Shown piece after piece: positions 21,247 through 32,034 of a stretch of 64,000 nt of DNA (position 1 is its first letter; each line of letters begins with the position of its first letter). The notes below the pieces were generated by a model. That model did no database searches and was not told where the DNA came from. It saw only the letters and a list, made by a program, of their open reading frames with translations. The stretch is from Eleusine coracana subsp. coracana (lineage: Eukaryota; Streptophyta; Magnoliopsida; Poales; Poaceae), in NCBI GenBank assembly GCA_032690845.1, contig CM064417.1, positions 29,140,536-29,204,535 of the forward strand, written 5' to 3'. A program made the translations under genes and the position numbers.

Positions 21247-22742
21247 ATGACAGGTTACAACACCGATGGTGATGAGTCGATGGTGTCAAATGAGGTTGAT
21301 ACAAGTGTTGTAGCACAACGAGTGTTTAGTTCTCAAATGGAGAAGGTAGAGCAAAATCAAATGAACAACTTGTTTCAGACTCACTTTATTGTGAAGGATC
21401 GACGTTGTCGTGTCATCATTGATGGAGAGAGTAGCAACAACATCGCAAGCTTGGAATTGGTCGAGAAGCTCGGCTTGACCACACAGCCACACCCGTGTCC
21501 ATACTACATCCAATGGGTAAATTCTTGTGGTAAGATAAAGGTAGATAAAATTGCACGCATTGAATTTTTTATTGGTTCTTATAAGGATTGTGCAGATTTT
21601 GATATAGTGCCTATGCAAGCGTGTCATTTGTTATTGAGGTAGCCTTTGATTTCTACAAATAATGCTTTGCATAATACCATTGCTAATACCTATTCATTTA
21701 AATACAATGGTAGAAGAGTTACTCTTAAACCTATGTCTGCTGCTGAAATTTTAGAAGAGGATCAACAAAGACTTGAGAGAAGAAAGAATGAACCATTTAG
21801 GAAAGAATGGACTACTTCAAATGTTGCAACACTTACATCAAAATCTGAATTAGATGATGAACATATTTCCTTGCCTCTTGTTGCAACTAATACATTTCAG
21901 GTTCTACACAAAGAAGAGGATAGTGTGAAAGATGAAGAACATGTTGTTGTTTCAGGTAAGAGCTTTCTTGATGTGATGAATTATTCCAACAATCTTGTTG
22001 TATTGGAACCTTGTCTTGATTTGCCTTTGCCACAAGTTGATTTATCTACTGATCCTTGTGATAAAGAGGAGTTGTGTGCCACTGCTTCACTTATACCTTT
22101 GCCACAACAAATGAACAAGATTGATGTTTTTGCTTATGATTCACCTACTAGTGCTAAAATAAAACATTTGATTTTAATAACATGTGAAAAGAATGAGTAG
22201 AAATTATTGTCTTCTCCAAATACTTTGGGTTATATTGAATTTGATGTTCTTTGTGATCTAAATACCGTGGAGAAGCAAATCTTTTCTCAAACTGAATTGC
22301 CTTTACTAACAAGAAACAAATTTTATGCTATAGAAAACTATGATCATAGAGGTGTATTTATGGTGCATAAAGTTTATATTTGCTCAAACATGAATACTCC
22401 TTGTGTTGTACAACCAAATGATGAACTAGAAAACTGCAATAACAATTACCATGTCAAGTCATGTTTTTCTAGTGTTTTTAAGATCAAACATTGTCTACCT
22501 TGTGATAAGAGTGAGAATGATGCTCATATTGCTGACCAAGTTTTCAAAGAGATTATTAATTTGCACGAAATGCCTTCTACTGTAGATTCTCATTGTGATG
22601 ACAAATTTCATAATGCATATAAATATGAGTTGCATCCCAAGTTTGGGAATAGTTCCACAATTAATATTTCAGATTTGAGACCATACATGGGAGAAGGAGA
22701 TGAGCTCGAGTCGAGGACGACTCTAATTCAAAAGGGGGAGAA
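21247..22742 (+). pseudogene. Gypsy A protease-like ORF and unassigned pol-replacement segment
   Basis: From the ATG at 21247 the frame carries a protease-like domain: CRVIIDGESSNNIAS (about 21409-21453; the family has IIDGGSCNN) and MQACHLLLR. A TAG at 21640 stops it exactly where LLLGRPW would be expected. The next open piece (21646-22200) starts with the linker that normally precedes reverse transcriptase (TLKPMSAAEILEEDQQR). It then runs through an acidic, low-similarity stretch to a TAG at 22198-22200. The third piece (22207 onward) ends in NISDLRPYMGEGDELESRT, the integrase tail, and continues into the LTR. Reverse transcriptase, RNase H and integrase core are absent and about 0.9 kb of sequence of unknown origin is in their place. 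Confidence 0.7.
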
Positions 22743-23642
22743 TAATGAGGACATCACCCTTATGGATACACCCAGCACTCCACCAACCAAAATACAAGTT
22801 CATGCGCGACAACTGAATTTACGGGTGAGCTTGTTCCTAATGATTCCTTTATGTGATTTTGAGAATAGATTGCTACCTAATGAATTAATTGTTGTTAGAA
22901 ACCATGGAGATGATGATGAGATAGCTGGGGAGGTGATTGGAGACGTGATGGGCCAGCAAGCACGTCCAAGCCAAGGTGGAGGCCCAATCAAAACCGACTT
23001 CGAGTCTGTTTCGGAGCCCAGGACCAGTCTGCACTAAAACGGATGCCCAGTACGCATACGGACTCGGATTTGAACGTTCTATATATGCCTGGAAAGATAA
23101 CGAAAAACCCTTTCCAACCCAACTGGTCCCATGTCAAAATTCGTCCCGAGCCGTCGGCAATCGCCAAAACAATGCGACTTCCAGAATCTGTCCTGGTGCT
23201 GCGACACAGTAATCGGTCTTTGGGCCATGTATGGAGTTGAGCCCACTTAGGGCTGTGTCCAGGGGGTCTTGCATGACCCTAGGGTCCTCATATACAGCCG
23301 CCGCCTCTTCATTAGGGTTTGGGTTTTGCTTAGATTATTCTGTTGATAACAGTTTCGCTGTTTGATCGGTTTGTGAGACTCCAACTTGTGAGATTCATCG
23401 TATACTTGCAAATTTAGTTGCATTCTTCTTTGTTCTTGCTTGTGTTCTTGATTTACAGGCAAGGATAAGCCTTCTCGGCGAGGTCAATCGTTCTTGAACG
23501 GTTGATAACCAGAGGAGACGTTGTGCTGCGATTGCGGGGTTCAGAACGTGTCGTTCGGAAGCCGGATCGATTTGTGTATCGCCTCCGCCTTAATCAAGAT
23601 TATCAGAACCTATCGGAAGATCGGGAACCCTTGTCCATATCA
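22743..23642 (+). repeat. Right LTR of gypsy A
   Basis: 900 bp. It starts TAATGAGG (G-to-A change in TGATGAGG) and ends CCATATCA before the CTTAG duplication. The end of the ORF from 22207 overlaps it up to 23037. Confidence 0.93.
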
Positions 23643-24739
23643 CTTAGATTCTATCATCCTCATAAGGTACAAAGCATAGGGAAGGACCCTCCTAGTGTCA
23701 ATGGATGACATGTGAATGTCATTGGTGATGAAGTCCATGATACAAAAAGGAGTTGGTTCGGTACTGAATCTAGTGAGGATGTTTCTTGAGCACTCCACAA
23801 TGGTAGTGGCATAGCCTCCCTTTAGTGCAATGGTAACCCTGAGCATTCTGTTAAGGGTGAAGTAGAAGTTGTGAAGGCCATTGGTTGAGCCAAACACATT
23901 TGGACTTTTCTCATAGTACATAAATGCATGTCCTTTTCCTTCATCACAACCTCGTTAGAGATGATCTCTCTAGCACGATCTGCACTTCTTTGAAAGAAAT
24001 ATCTTGCAAAGCGAGTTGCAGAAACTGAGTACTCCACACCTTGTGTTCTCCAATGAAAGAGTGCCCTTTGCATCAAGATAGAGAGTTGAGTAGAATTGGC
24101 ATATGACTTCCTCATTCCAATCATAGTTGAAGCCATGAGGTCATACACACCTCGATTCTTGCACACTTGCATGATGTCCTTGAAAACTTGATTTTCCTTT
24201 GACTCCATGTAGGTCCAATCTATCCATTGGTGTGTTGCCAATCTCTTTTTCTGATTCATCATGATAAACATGGACATGTAATAGTCATGTTGGAACCAAG
24301 TATAGAAGCAATAGTTAGTTGCTTCTTGCTCTCCCACTAGCATAGGATTTTGCTTTCTTGCTTCAATAAGTGCATCAAGATCCTCCTTGTAATCCTTGTA
24401 CACATAGTCATCCAGGTACACAGGAGCATGGACACGAAGGTCCTCCACAACATCCAATGAACCATCTCTTACTCCTTTCTGTTACCGGGTGCTTTTCTCC
24501 TTAGCTAGTGCCTTGCATTTGTCCTTAGCTCTCCTAGGAGGAAAAGATCCTCCTTGCTCAACTGTCACTGTCTGAGCAGCCGCACTAGTTCCTTGCCCTC
24601 GCTGCCTTGTTGCGACAACCTTTGTTCTTTTGGAGGTGGGCACAAGCTCTTCACTTGAGGACGAGGAGTGATTATGATCATCTTCATAGGACTCGGCTTG
24701 GACATTAGGTGCATTGGAGGCAAACTTCACTCGGACCAT
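23643..24739 (-). pseudogene. Env-like ORF of Sirevirus 1, N-terminal part
   Basis: Starts at an ATG at 24739. The first 80 residues are Ser/acidic then basic (HNHSSSSSEELVPTSKRTKV, later PPRRAKDKCKALAKEKS). A TAA at 24482 interrupts it where CAA would restore Gln. The frame then continues through a globular part (residues about 95-300) with NYCFYTWFQHDYYMSMFIMM and FHWRTQGVEYSVSATRFARY. A one-base frameshift lies between 23922 and 23932, after which it reads on into the gypsy A insertion at 23647. The globular part resembles ORFs annotated in plant genomes as putative plant transposon protein. The role is unknown; capsid- or envelope-related functions are speculation. Confidence 0.65.
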
Positions 24740-24837
24740 CTTCAGGTGTCAAATTGAAATAGAAGTGTTCAAGGAACTTGGTATGAGCTGCAAGAGAATT
24801 CGAGAAGTAATCAACATTAGTGCATTGAACTGCAGGT

Positions 24838-24902
24838 GACAGAACTTCCGTGAGAAATCATAGAAGTTCCGTCATGACGGAAGTTTTGGCGGAACTTCCG
24901 CC
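24838..24902. repeat. Palindromes upstream of the env-like ORF
   Basis: Contains CAGAACTTCCGTGAG, a perfect TTCCGTCATGACGGAA (24867-24882) and GGCGGAACTTCCGCC (24888-24902). These lie 100-165 bp before the env-like start codon in the minus sense and share the LTR array core ACGGAACTTCCGT. Confidence 0.75.
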
Positions 24903-24913
24903 ACTTGGAGTTT

Positions 24914-25837
24914 TGATGAGGACATCACTCCTATGGATACACACAACACTCCTCCAAATCTGGACTTGCAAGGTCCAATGACTAGAGCTCGTGCACGACG
25001 ACTAAATTTAGAGGTGAGCTCGTTCCTACGTTCTTCGCTATATGTTACTTTTGAGAATGGTTTGCTACCTAATGATTATTTTATGATTAGAAACCATGGA
25101 GAGGACCAGGAGATGATCCAAGAAGGAGTTGGGAACGTGGAGGACCAGCAAGGGCTTGGAAGCCAAAGTGCAGGCCCAATCAAAACCGACTTCGAGTCTG
25201 TTTCGGGGCCCAGGACCAGTCTGCACTAAAACAGTCGCCCAGGACGCATACGGACTCGGATTTGGACGTTCTACATATGCACGGAAAGATAAGGAGAAGA
25301 CCTTTCCAATGCCGCCGGCCTCATGTCAAAATTTATCCGGAGTCATCGGGAATCGTCAAAACAAGAGAGAGTCCAAAATCTGTATCGGTGCTGTGTCGCC
25401 TATTTTTGGCCTTTGGGCTTTGTATCTAGTTGAGCCCAATTAGGGGCGCGTCCAGAGGGTCTTGCACGACCCTAGGGTCTTTATATACAGCCGCCACCGC
25501 ACCATTAGGGTTTGGGTTTTACTTAGATCAATTCTGTTCATAAACAGTTTTGCCGTTCATCGGTTTGTGAGACCCCAACTTCGAGAGTTTAATCATATAT
25601 CTGCAATTGTGTTGCATTCTTTGTTGTTCTTGCTTGTGTTCTTGATTCGTAGGCAGGGATTAGCCTTCTCGGCGAGGTCAATCATCTTTTGGACGGTTGA
25701 TAACCAGAGGAGACGTCGTGCTGCGATTGCGGGGTTTAGAACGTGCTGTTCTGAAGCCGGATCGATTTGTGTGTCGCCTCCGACCAAATCAACTTACCAA
25801 GAACCTTTCGGAACATCGGGAACCCTTGTCCACATCA
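24914..25837 (+). mobile_element. Gypsy solo LTR
   Basis: 924 bp, TGATGAGGACATCA to TGTCCACATCA, flanked by AGTTT (24909-24913 and 25838-25842). It is clearly related to the gypsy A LTR, sharing the segment AAAACCGACTTCGAGTCTG and the terminal 200 bp, but is much more diverged. The opening again reads as a pol tail (PMTRARARRLNLEVSSFLRS). It was made by recombination between the LTRs of an inserted element. Confidence 0.93.
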
Positions 25838-25842
25838 AGTTT

Positions 25843-26426
25843 GCACCAAAATCGATGAAACTTCTAAATCCTACCGCAACAACATGAATGCCTTTACGAA
25901 TTGATAAACTAGGTATAACAGAGCCTAGCTATCCAAGAGAATCAAAGACATTTTGAGGTTTTGACCTAAGACGGAAATCTAATATAAGTCAAAACCCATA
26001 CCTAGGGCAAGAAGGAGGAAGAAATTGATGAAGATCCCGGAACATCCATGGAGAGGAAGTGGAATCCCTTCAACCTTGAAGGAAATCACCGGTGGAATCT
26101 TCAACTCATTGCAAATCGCCTCTTAGGGTTTAAGGAGAAGACAGAGAGAGAGAGAGAGAGAAAAGAAGGAAGTGGTCGGTTGACTTAGGGAATAAGAGGC
26201 CTTCCGGCCCTTTAACATGGGAGTGATGGAAGTTCAATTATTGGGTGATATAAGTTCTGTTGCTCTCGGGTTTGGGCAACCCGGCAAATTTGAAACCGAC
26301 GTCAGCCTTGGGTTTCAGATGGAGGGGACGACGGAAGTTCCGTCATTGGGTGATAGAAGTTCCATTGTTCTCTGTCTAAACCAGAAAATAGACTCTCTCC
26401 TTCTTTATGTGAACTTAGGACTTGAG

Positions 26427-26460
<34 letters not shown>

Positions 26461-26603
26461 GTATGTTCCAACTTGTGAATAGAGGCAATCTATCAAGTAA
26501 AAACAATATTCACAAGTTACAACATTATGATCTATTGATCAAAAACATCATTTAATTTTGAAGACAATGACATGATCAGTCAAAACAAGCAAAGTACAAG
26601 GTT
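25843..26603 (-). promoter_or_regulatory. Non-coding gap between pol and env-like ORF of Sirevirus 1
   Basis: No coding sequence. It contains a GA microsatellite (26143-26162), a perfect GACGGAAGTTCCGTC (26330-26344), the related ATAGAAGTTCCAT after it, GATGGAAGTTCAATTATTGG at 26225, and an AT microsatellite (26429-26457). With 24838-24902 it carries the same palindromes as the LTR. A promoter for the third ORF is a plausible reading, not shown by the sequence. Confidence 0.5.
26429..26457. repeat. AT dinucleotide microsatellite
   Basis: An uninterrupted (AT)n tract of about 14 units in the Sirevirus pol-env gap. Confidence 0.95.
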
Positions 26604-28250
26604 TTACTCCATATTGGACGAATCCAAGATATTCGGCTCACTCCTAAGCTCACAAAATCTTTTCTCCTCTAGGGGTTTGGTAAATATGTCGGCTAATTGT
26701 TTATCAGTTCTAACATAGCTAATCTCAATATCCCCATTTATGAAATGATCTCTCAAGAAGTGGTGCCGAATATCTATATGCTTAGTCCTATTATGATAAA
26801 TGGGGTTATATGCAATCATGATGGCACTCTCATTGTCACATAGGAGTGGAACTTTGGTCATACTGTATCCAAAGGCATTTAGAGTTTGTCGCATCCAAAG
26901 TAGTTGAGCACAACAACTTTCGGCTGCAACATACTCCCCTTTGACTGTGGATAAGGCAACGAAATTTTGTTTCTTGGATGACCATGACACAAGAGACCTA
27001 CCAAAGAATTAGCAAGCACCGAAGGTACTCTTCCTATCCACTTTACATCCGACGTAGTCGGCGTCGGAATAACCGACTAACTTGAACTTAGAAACCTTTG
27101 GATACCATAATCCTAGGTTTGGTGTATGAACTAAATATCTCAAGGTCCTTTTATCAACCACTAAGTGACTTTCTTTCAGAGCCGCTTGGAACCTTGCACA
27201 CATGCACACACTAAGCATGATATTAGGCCTAGATGCACAAAGATAAAGCAAAGATCCAATCATGGATCGATATACCTTTTGATCCAAGAGCTTACCATTT
27301 ACATCTAGTCCAAGGTATCAATTTGTCTTCATGGGAGTCTTGTTTGCCTTTGCCTTGTCCATGTCAAATTTCTTGAGTATGTCTTGGATGTACTTGGTAA
27401 GACTTATGAATGTTCCTTCTTCAAGTTGCAAAACTTGAAAACCTAGAAAGAACTTCAACTCCCCTATTATGGACATCTCAAAATTCGTAGTCATAATCTT
27501 GGAAAACTCTTCACAAAAAGATTGATTAGTAGAACCAAATATAATATCATCGACATATATTTGGCGTATAAAGATATTATTATCAACTTTTCTTGTAAAA
27601 AGAGTAGGATCGGCCTTGCCAATAGTGAAGCCTTTGTTGATCAAGTATCCCTTGAGATGTTCATACCAAGCTCTAGGAGCTTGCTTGAGGCCATAGAGAG
27701 CTTTGTGAAGCTTGTAGACACGGTTTGGTTTCTTTGGGTCTTCAAACCCCAGAGGTTGTTGCACATACACTTCTTCTTGAATGGGGGCCATTAAGAAATT
27801 CACTTTTCACGTCCATTTGAAATAGCTTAAAACCATGGTGAGTAGTATAGGCAAGTAATAGACGAATTGACTCAAGCCTAGCTACGGGTGCATAAGTTTC
27901 ACCAAAGTCCAAACCTTCAACTTGAGAGTAGTCTTCTGCAACAAGTCTTGCTTTGTTTCTCAACAACACACCGTATTCATCTTGCTTGTTACGGAACACC
28001 CATTTTGTACCTATAACATTTTGCTTGGGTCTTTCCACCAATGTTCACACCTTGTTTCTTTCAAAGTTGTGCAACTCTTCTTGCATGGCCACCACCCAAT
28101 CCGAGTCTTGTAGTACTTGTTCCACCCTAAGAGGTTCCATAGAGGAAACAAACAAGCAATGATGACAAAATATAGCCATTCGGGATCAAGTAGTTACCCC
28201 TTTTTAATGTCACCAAGAATGTTGTCAACGGGGTGATCCTTTTGAATGCT
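26604..28250 (-). pseudogene. Sirevirus 1 reverse transcriptase and RNase H relic
   Basis: In reading order: VIGTKWVFRNKQDEYG and ARLESIRLLLAYTTHHG (RT start), QMDVKSEFLNG (first catalytic Asp; frameshift right after it), KLHKALYGLKQAPRAWYEHL, then IYVDDIIFGSTNQSF with the copia YVDD box intact. A TGA follows TPMKTN near 27318, then YRSMIGSLLYLCASRPNIM, KLVGYSDADYVGC (RNase H Asp), a TAA at 27009, and the RNase H end with LLCDNESAIMIAYNP and RTKHIDIRHHFLRDH to a stop at 26604. At least three stops and two frameshifts make it inactive, though most catalytic residues remain. Confidence 0.9.
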
Positions 28251-28253
28251 TTG

Positions 28254-29660
28254 TCAGACTCGTGGGTGTATTGGTCTGGGTGCATCTTCTTCTTCTTGAT
28301 TGTTATCATCTTGAGTATCATCTTCTCCACCATCTTGAGTTTGGTCTTGGTCATTGCCTTGAACATGATCGTCACCATGAACTTGGCTATTTCCTTGATC
28401 TTTTTCATCTTGTGGATCTTGTGAAGAAGAGTTATCTTGGTTTGAAGAAAAAGATGGTTCATCTAGGTTTGAGATTGGGTCTTGCGGTCTTGTTTCACCG
28501 ATAGCCAAGTTCCTTATTGTATCACAAGGAGCTTCATTACCTACATCACTTGGATTAACTTGCTCTACTTGAGAGCCATTAGATTCATGAAATGACACAT
28601 CCCGTGTTATTTCAACAACTATGGTGTCTTGGTTAAAGACACGATATGCATAGACATTAGTTCCATAAGCAAGTAGAAAACCTTCATGAGTCTTAGGAGC
28701 AAACTTAGAAGATTTGGGTTTCTTTGTTAAGTATAAAGCATTTGCTCCCAAACACCCTAAAATAGGAACCGATGAGAAGCTCATATGGTGTCTTCGTCAA
28801 AATCTTGTGAAGGTATAACCTATTTGTTGCATGGCATGCAGTGTTGATGGCTTCAGCCCAAAAGGTGTCCAGTGTCTTGTACTCATCAAGCATTATTCTT
28901 GCCATCTCTATGAGTGTGCGGTTCTTTATTTCGGCTACTCCATTTTGTTGTGGAGTGTGTGGAGTTGAGAATTCATGCTTGATGCCTTCTTCATCAAGAT
29001 ATTCTTCTACTTGAGTGTTCTTGAATTCAGTTCTATTGTCACTCCTTATCTTTTTGATCTTTACTTCATACTCATTTTGTTCTCTCCTCAAAAACTTCTT
29101 TAGGATTCCTTGTGTTTCACTTTTGTCCTTCAAAAAGAATACCCAAGTGAAACGAGAATAATCATCAAAAATTACAAGGCCATATTTGTTACCGCCAATG
29201 CTTATGTAGGTGACCGGTCCGAATAGGTCCATGTGTTGCATCTCTAATGGTCTTGTCGTTATCATCATGGTCTTGGATGGATGTGAGGCTCCAACTTGCT
29301 TTCTAGCTTGACATGCGCTACATATCTTGTCCTTCTCAAAAGCAACATCCTTTAGTCTGACAATGTGACCTCCTTTTAGATGTTTGGAAAGATTCCTCAT
29401 CCCAACATAAGCCAGCCAGCGATGCCATAGCCAACCCAAAGTGGTTTTAGCAGCCAAACAAGCATTTAGGTTAGATCCCTCTTTGTTGGCAAAATCAACA
29501 AGATAGATCTTGTCCTCTAAATACCCTTTGAAAGCAACTAAATAATCATTTTTCCTAAAGATGGTAACGCCATCATCATCAAAGAGACAACTATAGCCCA
29601 TTTCAGAAAGTTGTGATACAGACATCAAGTTGTACCATAGACCTTTCACAAGATAAGCAT
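28254..29660 (-). pseudogene. Sirevirus 1 integrase and integrase-RT linker
   Basis: The zinc-binding region reads LWHRWLAYVGMRNL...CSACQARKQ. The second His of the H-H-C-C set (expected LAHVG) is Tyr, one C-to-T change. The catalytic core has HMDLFGPV (Asp), VIFDDYSRFTWVFF (Asp) and TPQQNGVAEIKNRTL (Glu kept; ERKN is altered to EIKN). A frameshift near 28710-28780 separates it from the linker, which has KFAPKTHEGFLLAYG and the long acidic Gln/Asp-rich stretch (about 28260-28500) usual between integrase and RT in Sireviruses. It would catalyse cDNA insertion if intact. Confidence 0.9.
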
Positions 29661-30531
29661 ACTAATCGAAAGGTCATGGGTGACGTCAATCCGTCCATGA
29701 CCAATTACCTTTCCTTCGTTGTCATTTCCAAATAAGATGCCACCACGTGGCAAGTTGTCATGATCAATAGTGGATCACATCGATCTCTCTCCGGTCATAT
29801 GATTTGAGCACCCGCTATCAAGCACCCATATTGCACCACCGGAGGAGTATTCCTACAAAGGAAATCAAGCATGTGTTTTAGGCACCCAAATTGGTTTGGG
29901 TCCCTTGAAACTAGATACAAGAACTTTGGGCACCCACACACAAGGCTTCCACCTTGCATCATGTGGCCCAACAAATTTAGCAACTACTCTACCATAAGCA
30001 TTACGGATTAGCACATAAGAGGCATCAAAATCATTAAAGGATATGGTAAAATTTTTGTTGTTCTTGTTCACTTAGGGAGCATTCTTTGGCTTGATAGTCT
30101 TTTATTGTGCCACTTGCTTTCCCTTGTTCTCGGGCACAAAGTTTATCCTCTTGTTATGGCCCTTCTTAGGTTCATTCTTTTTGAACCCTAAACCTCTCTT
30201 GTCATGAGAAGCTCTTAGCTCATCAACGATCTTTCTTGTGGTCCCCACTTGAGCTTTATTCACAAGTTCTTTGTCTTGGTTGGTTAGAACTTCAATGATT
30301 GCATCTTGCTTTGCAATGTTCTCAACATCAATGTTGTGTCACCTTCCACAACCTTTGCTTGCTGAAGCTTGGGAATATTCCAACCTCTTCAACAATGATC
30401 ATGAGCTCAACTTGAGATTCTCAATTGACTTCACAAGAGCTTTGTTCTCTTCTATCAATGAGTCACACCTCTCTTGAAGCTTCTTGTTGGTTAAGGTGCA
30501 TGAATCACTTGACTTGTTGACCTTGACAAGA
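29661..30531 (-). pseudogene. Sirevirus 1 protease relic
   Basis: The copia protease motif WVLDSGCSNHMTGE is readable on the minus strand, with the active-site codons GAT AGC GGG TGC at 29809-29820. The upstream part KGPKPIWVPKTHA (about 29865-29910) is followed by a TGA. The downstream part, toward the integrase, has an indel near 29660. The catalytic D-S-G is conserved, but the frame is broken on both sides. Confidence 0.8.
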
Positions 30532-31980
30532 TCATTGGTCAAGTTTTTGTTCGTTTACTTTTTTTTCAAGTTTCCTTGTGAGCTCAAGATTCTTCTCTTT
30601 TTCTTCAATGAGCAACTCCTCTTGTCTTAGGAGGATTCTTTCTTGATCCACAATCTCCTTATTGAGTTTACCTAGCATTTTCATCATATCTTGCATAAAG
30701 GAAACCAAGTCCTCCTCTTCATCACTACAATAGAAAGTATTGAACTCGGATTTAGAAGGTACCTTTCTTTCTTTGACCATGAAGCACCGGGGGGGGCATC
30801 ATCCTCACCATCGGTGAGGTTGTTGAAGAGTGACTTCTTGGTCGGTGGAAGACCAAAAGCGAGGTTGGCGATGCCACCCTCATCATTGTCTTCATCATCG
30901 TCGGAGATGTACTCTTGGCCAATGTGAGATTGCCCCTTGTATGGCTTCTTATTGGGCTTGTTCTTGTTCTAGTGTTTCTCATTCTTGTTGCCCTTGCTAT
31001 TTAGCTTGGACAATCGGCTATCATGTGACCTTGTTCATGACATTCATAGCATCTTCTATTTGTTCTTCTAGCATTAGCCTTGTCAAATTTTTTCTTGGTG
31101 AAGCCATTCTTGATCATATACTTGCTAAATTTCTTGACAAATAAGGCAAACTCTTCATCATCATCATTCTCTTCGTCTTCATCATCATTGGCCTCTTGAG
31201 TTTTCTTGTCCTTGAGTGCAATGTCTTTCTTGCTTGAACTCTCTTCACCAATGAGTACATTCACTCTCTTGCCTTCATCTCATTCTTGTGAGCAAGAATT
31301 TTTCCAATGACTTCATCCGTAGAGAAGTTATCAAAGCCATCCTTCTCTTCAATGATGGTGCATAGAGTTGGATTTCACATTCTAAGAGCCATGAGAAGCT
31401 TGTAGTTGACTTCTTCATCTTTGATGTTGTCACTATATGATCATCTCTCATTGACAATTACTATGAACCTATCATGTGTTTGTTGAGGCTCTTCTCCTTT
31501 GTTCAACATGGAGAAGTTAAATTGATTCTTAAGAACTTGTAATCTTGACTTCTCCACTACATCTACTCCCTTATGAGCACATATAAGCTTCTTCCAAATC
31601 TTGCGGACATTCTCAATTCCGGAGACTCTTGAATACTCCTTGGGATTCAAGGAAGAGAGAATTGCCGACACCGCTTGAGCATTATGATGTATCTTGAGTT
31701 GGTCCACGGTTGTAGGATTATCCTTATCCTTTAAAGTATATCCTTTCTCCACAATATCCTAAATTGGTGGACCAATTGATATCAAGTACGTCTTCATCCG
31801 ATGCATGTACCAATGGAAATCTTTACCCTCGAAGTAGGGCAATCTTCCACTTCCACTTCCACTTCCATGTAAGTTTACCACATCACTATAATTGAAGGGC
31901 ATGGCCATGTGCAAGTCATGGCATTTTCCACTTGCCGATCTGACTTCTTGTGGTTTGTCACCTTCTCCCGGCTTTGACAT
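30532..31980 (-). pseudogene. Sirevirus 1 gag relic with zinc knuckle and coiled coil
   Basis: ATG at 31980, 40 bp from the primer-binding site. The opening has LPYFEGKDFHWYMHRMKTYL, then a UBN2-type helical region (IHHNAQAVSAILSSLNPKEY, HKGVDVVEKSRLQVLKNQF). Stops or shifts occur near 31759, 31441, 31371 and 31275. The frame at 31001-31264 has an acidic block and the zinc knuckle CYECHEQGHMIADC (C-x2-C-x4-H-x4-C). The frame at 30532-30780 is a heptad-rich coiled coil (RQEELLIEEKEKNLELTRKL) that in this lineage links gag to protease. Confidence 0.85.
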
Positions 31981-32019
31981 CTTTTAATCTTCAAGCTTTT
32001 AAACCTTATAGAAGATTCC

Positions 32020-32034
32020 TGCTTTGATACCAAT
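32020..32034 (-). other. Primer-binding site of Sirevirus 1
   Basis: The minus strand reads TTGGTATCAAAGCAGG, matching the tRNA-Met-type site, immediately next to the LTR edge at 32035. Confidence 0.88.

Larger units (their letters stand above)
19305..23642 (+). mobile_element. Non-autonomous Ty3/gypsy retrotransposon (gypsy A)
   Basis: 4338 bp with two 900-bp LTRs (19305-20204 and 22743-23642) and the target duplication CTTAG (19300-19304 and 23643-23647). By hand the LTRs differ at about 22 of 900 positions (about 2.5%), so this is the youngest of the dated insertions. A tRNA-iMet-like primer-binding site, TGGTAATCAGAGC, begins at 20207, and the purine tract AAAAGGGGGAGAA precedes the right LTR. 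It codes for a protease-like domain and a following unassigned stretch, with no reverse transcriptase or integrase core, so it must be moved by a relative. Confidence 0.93.
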
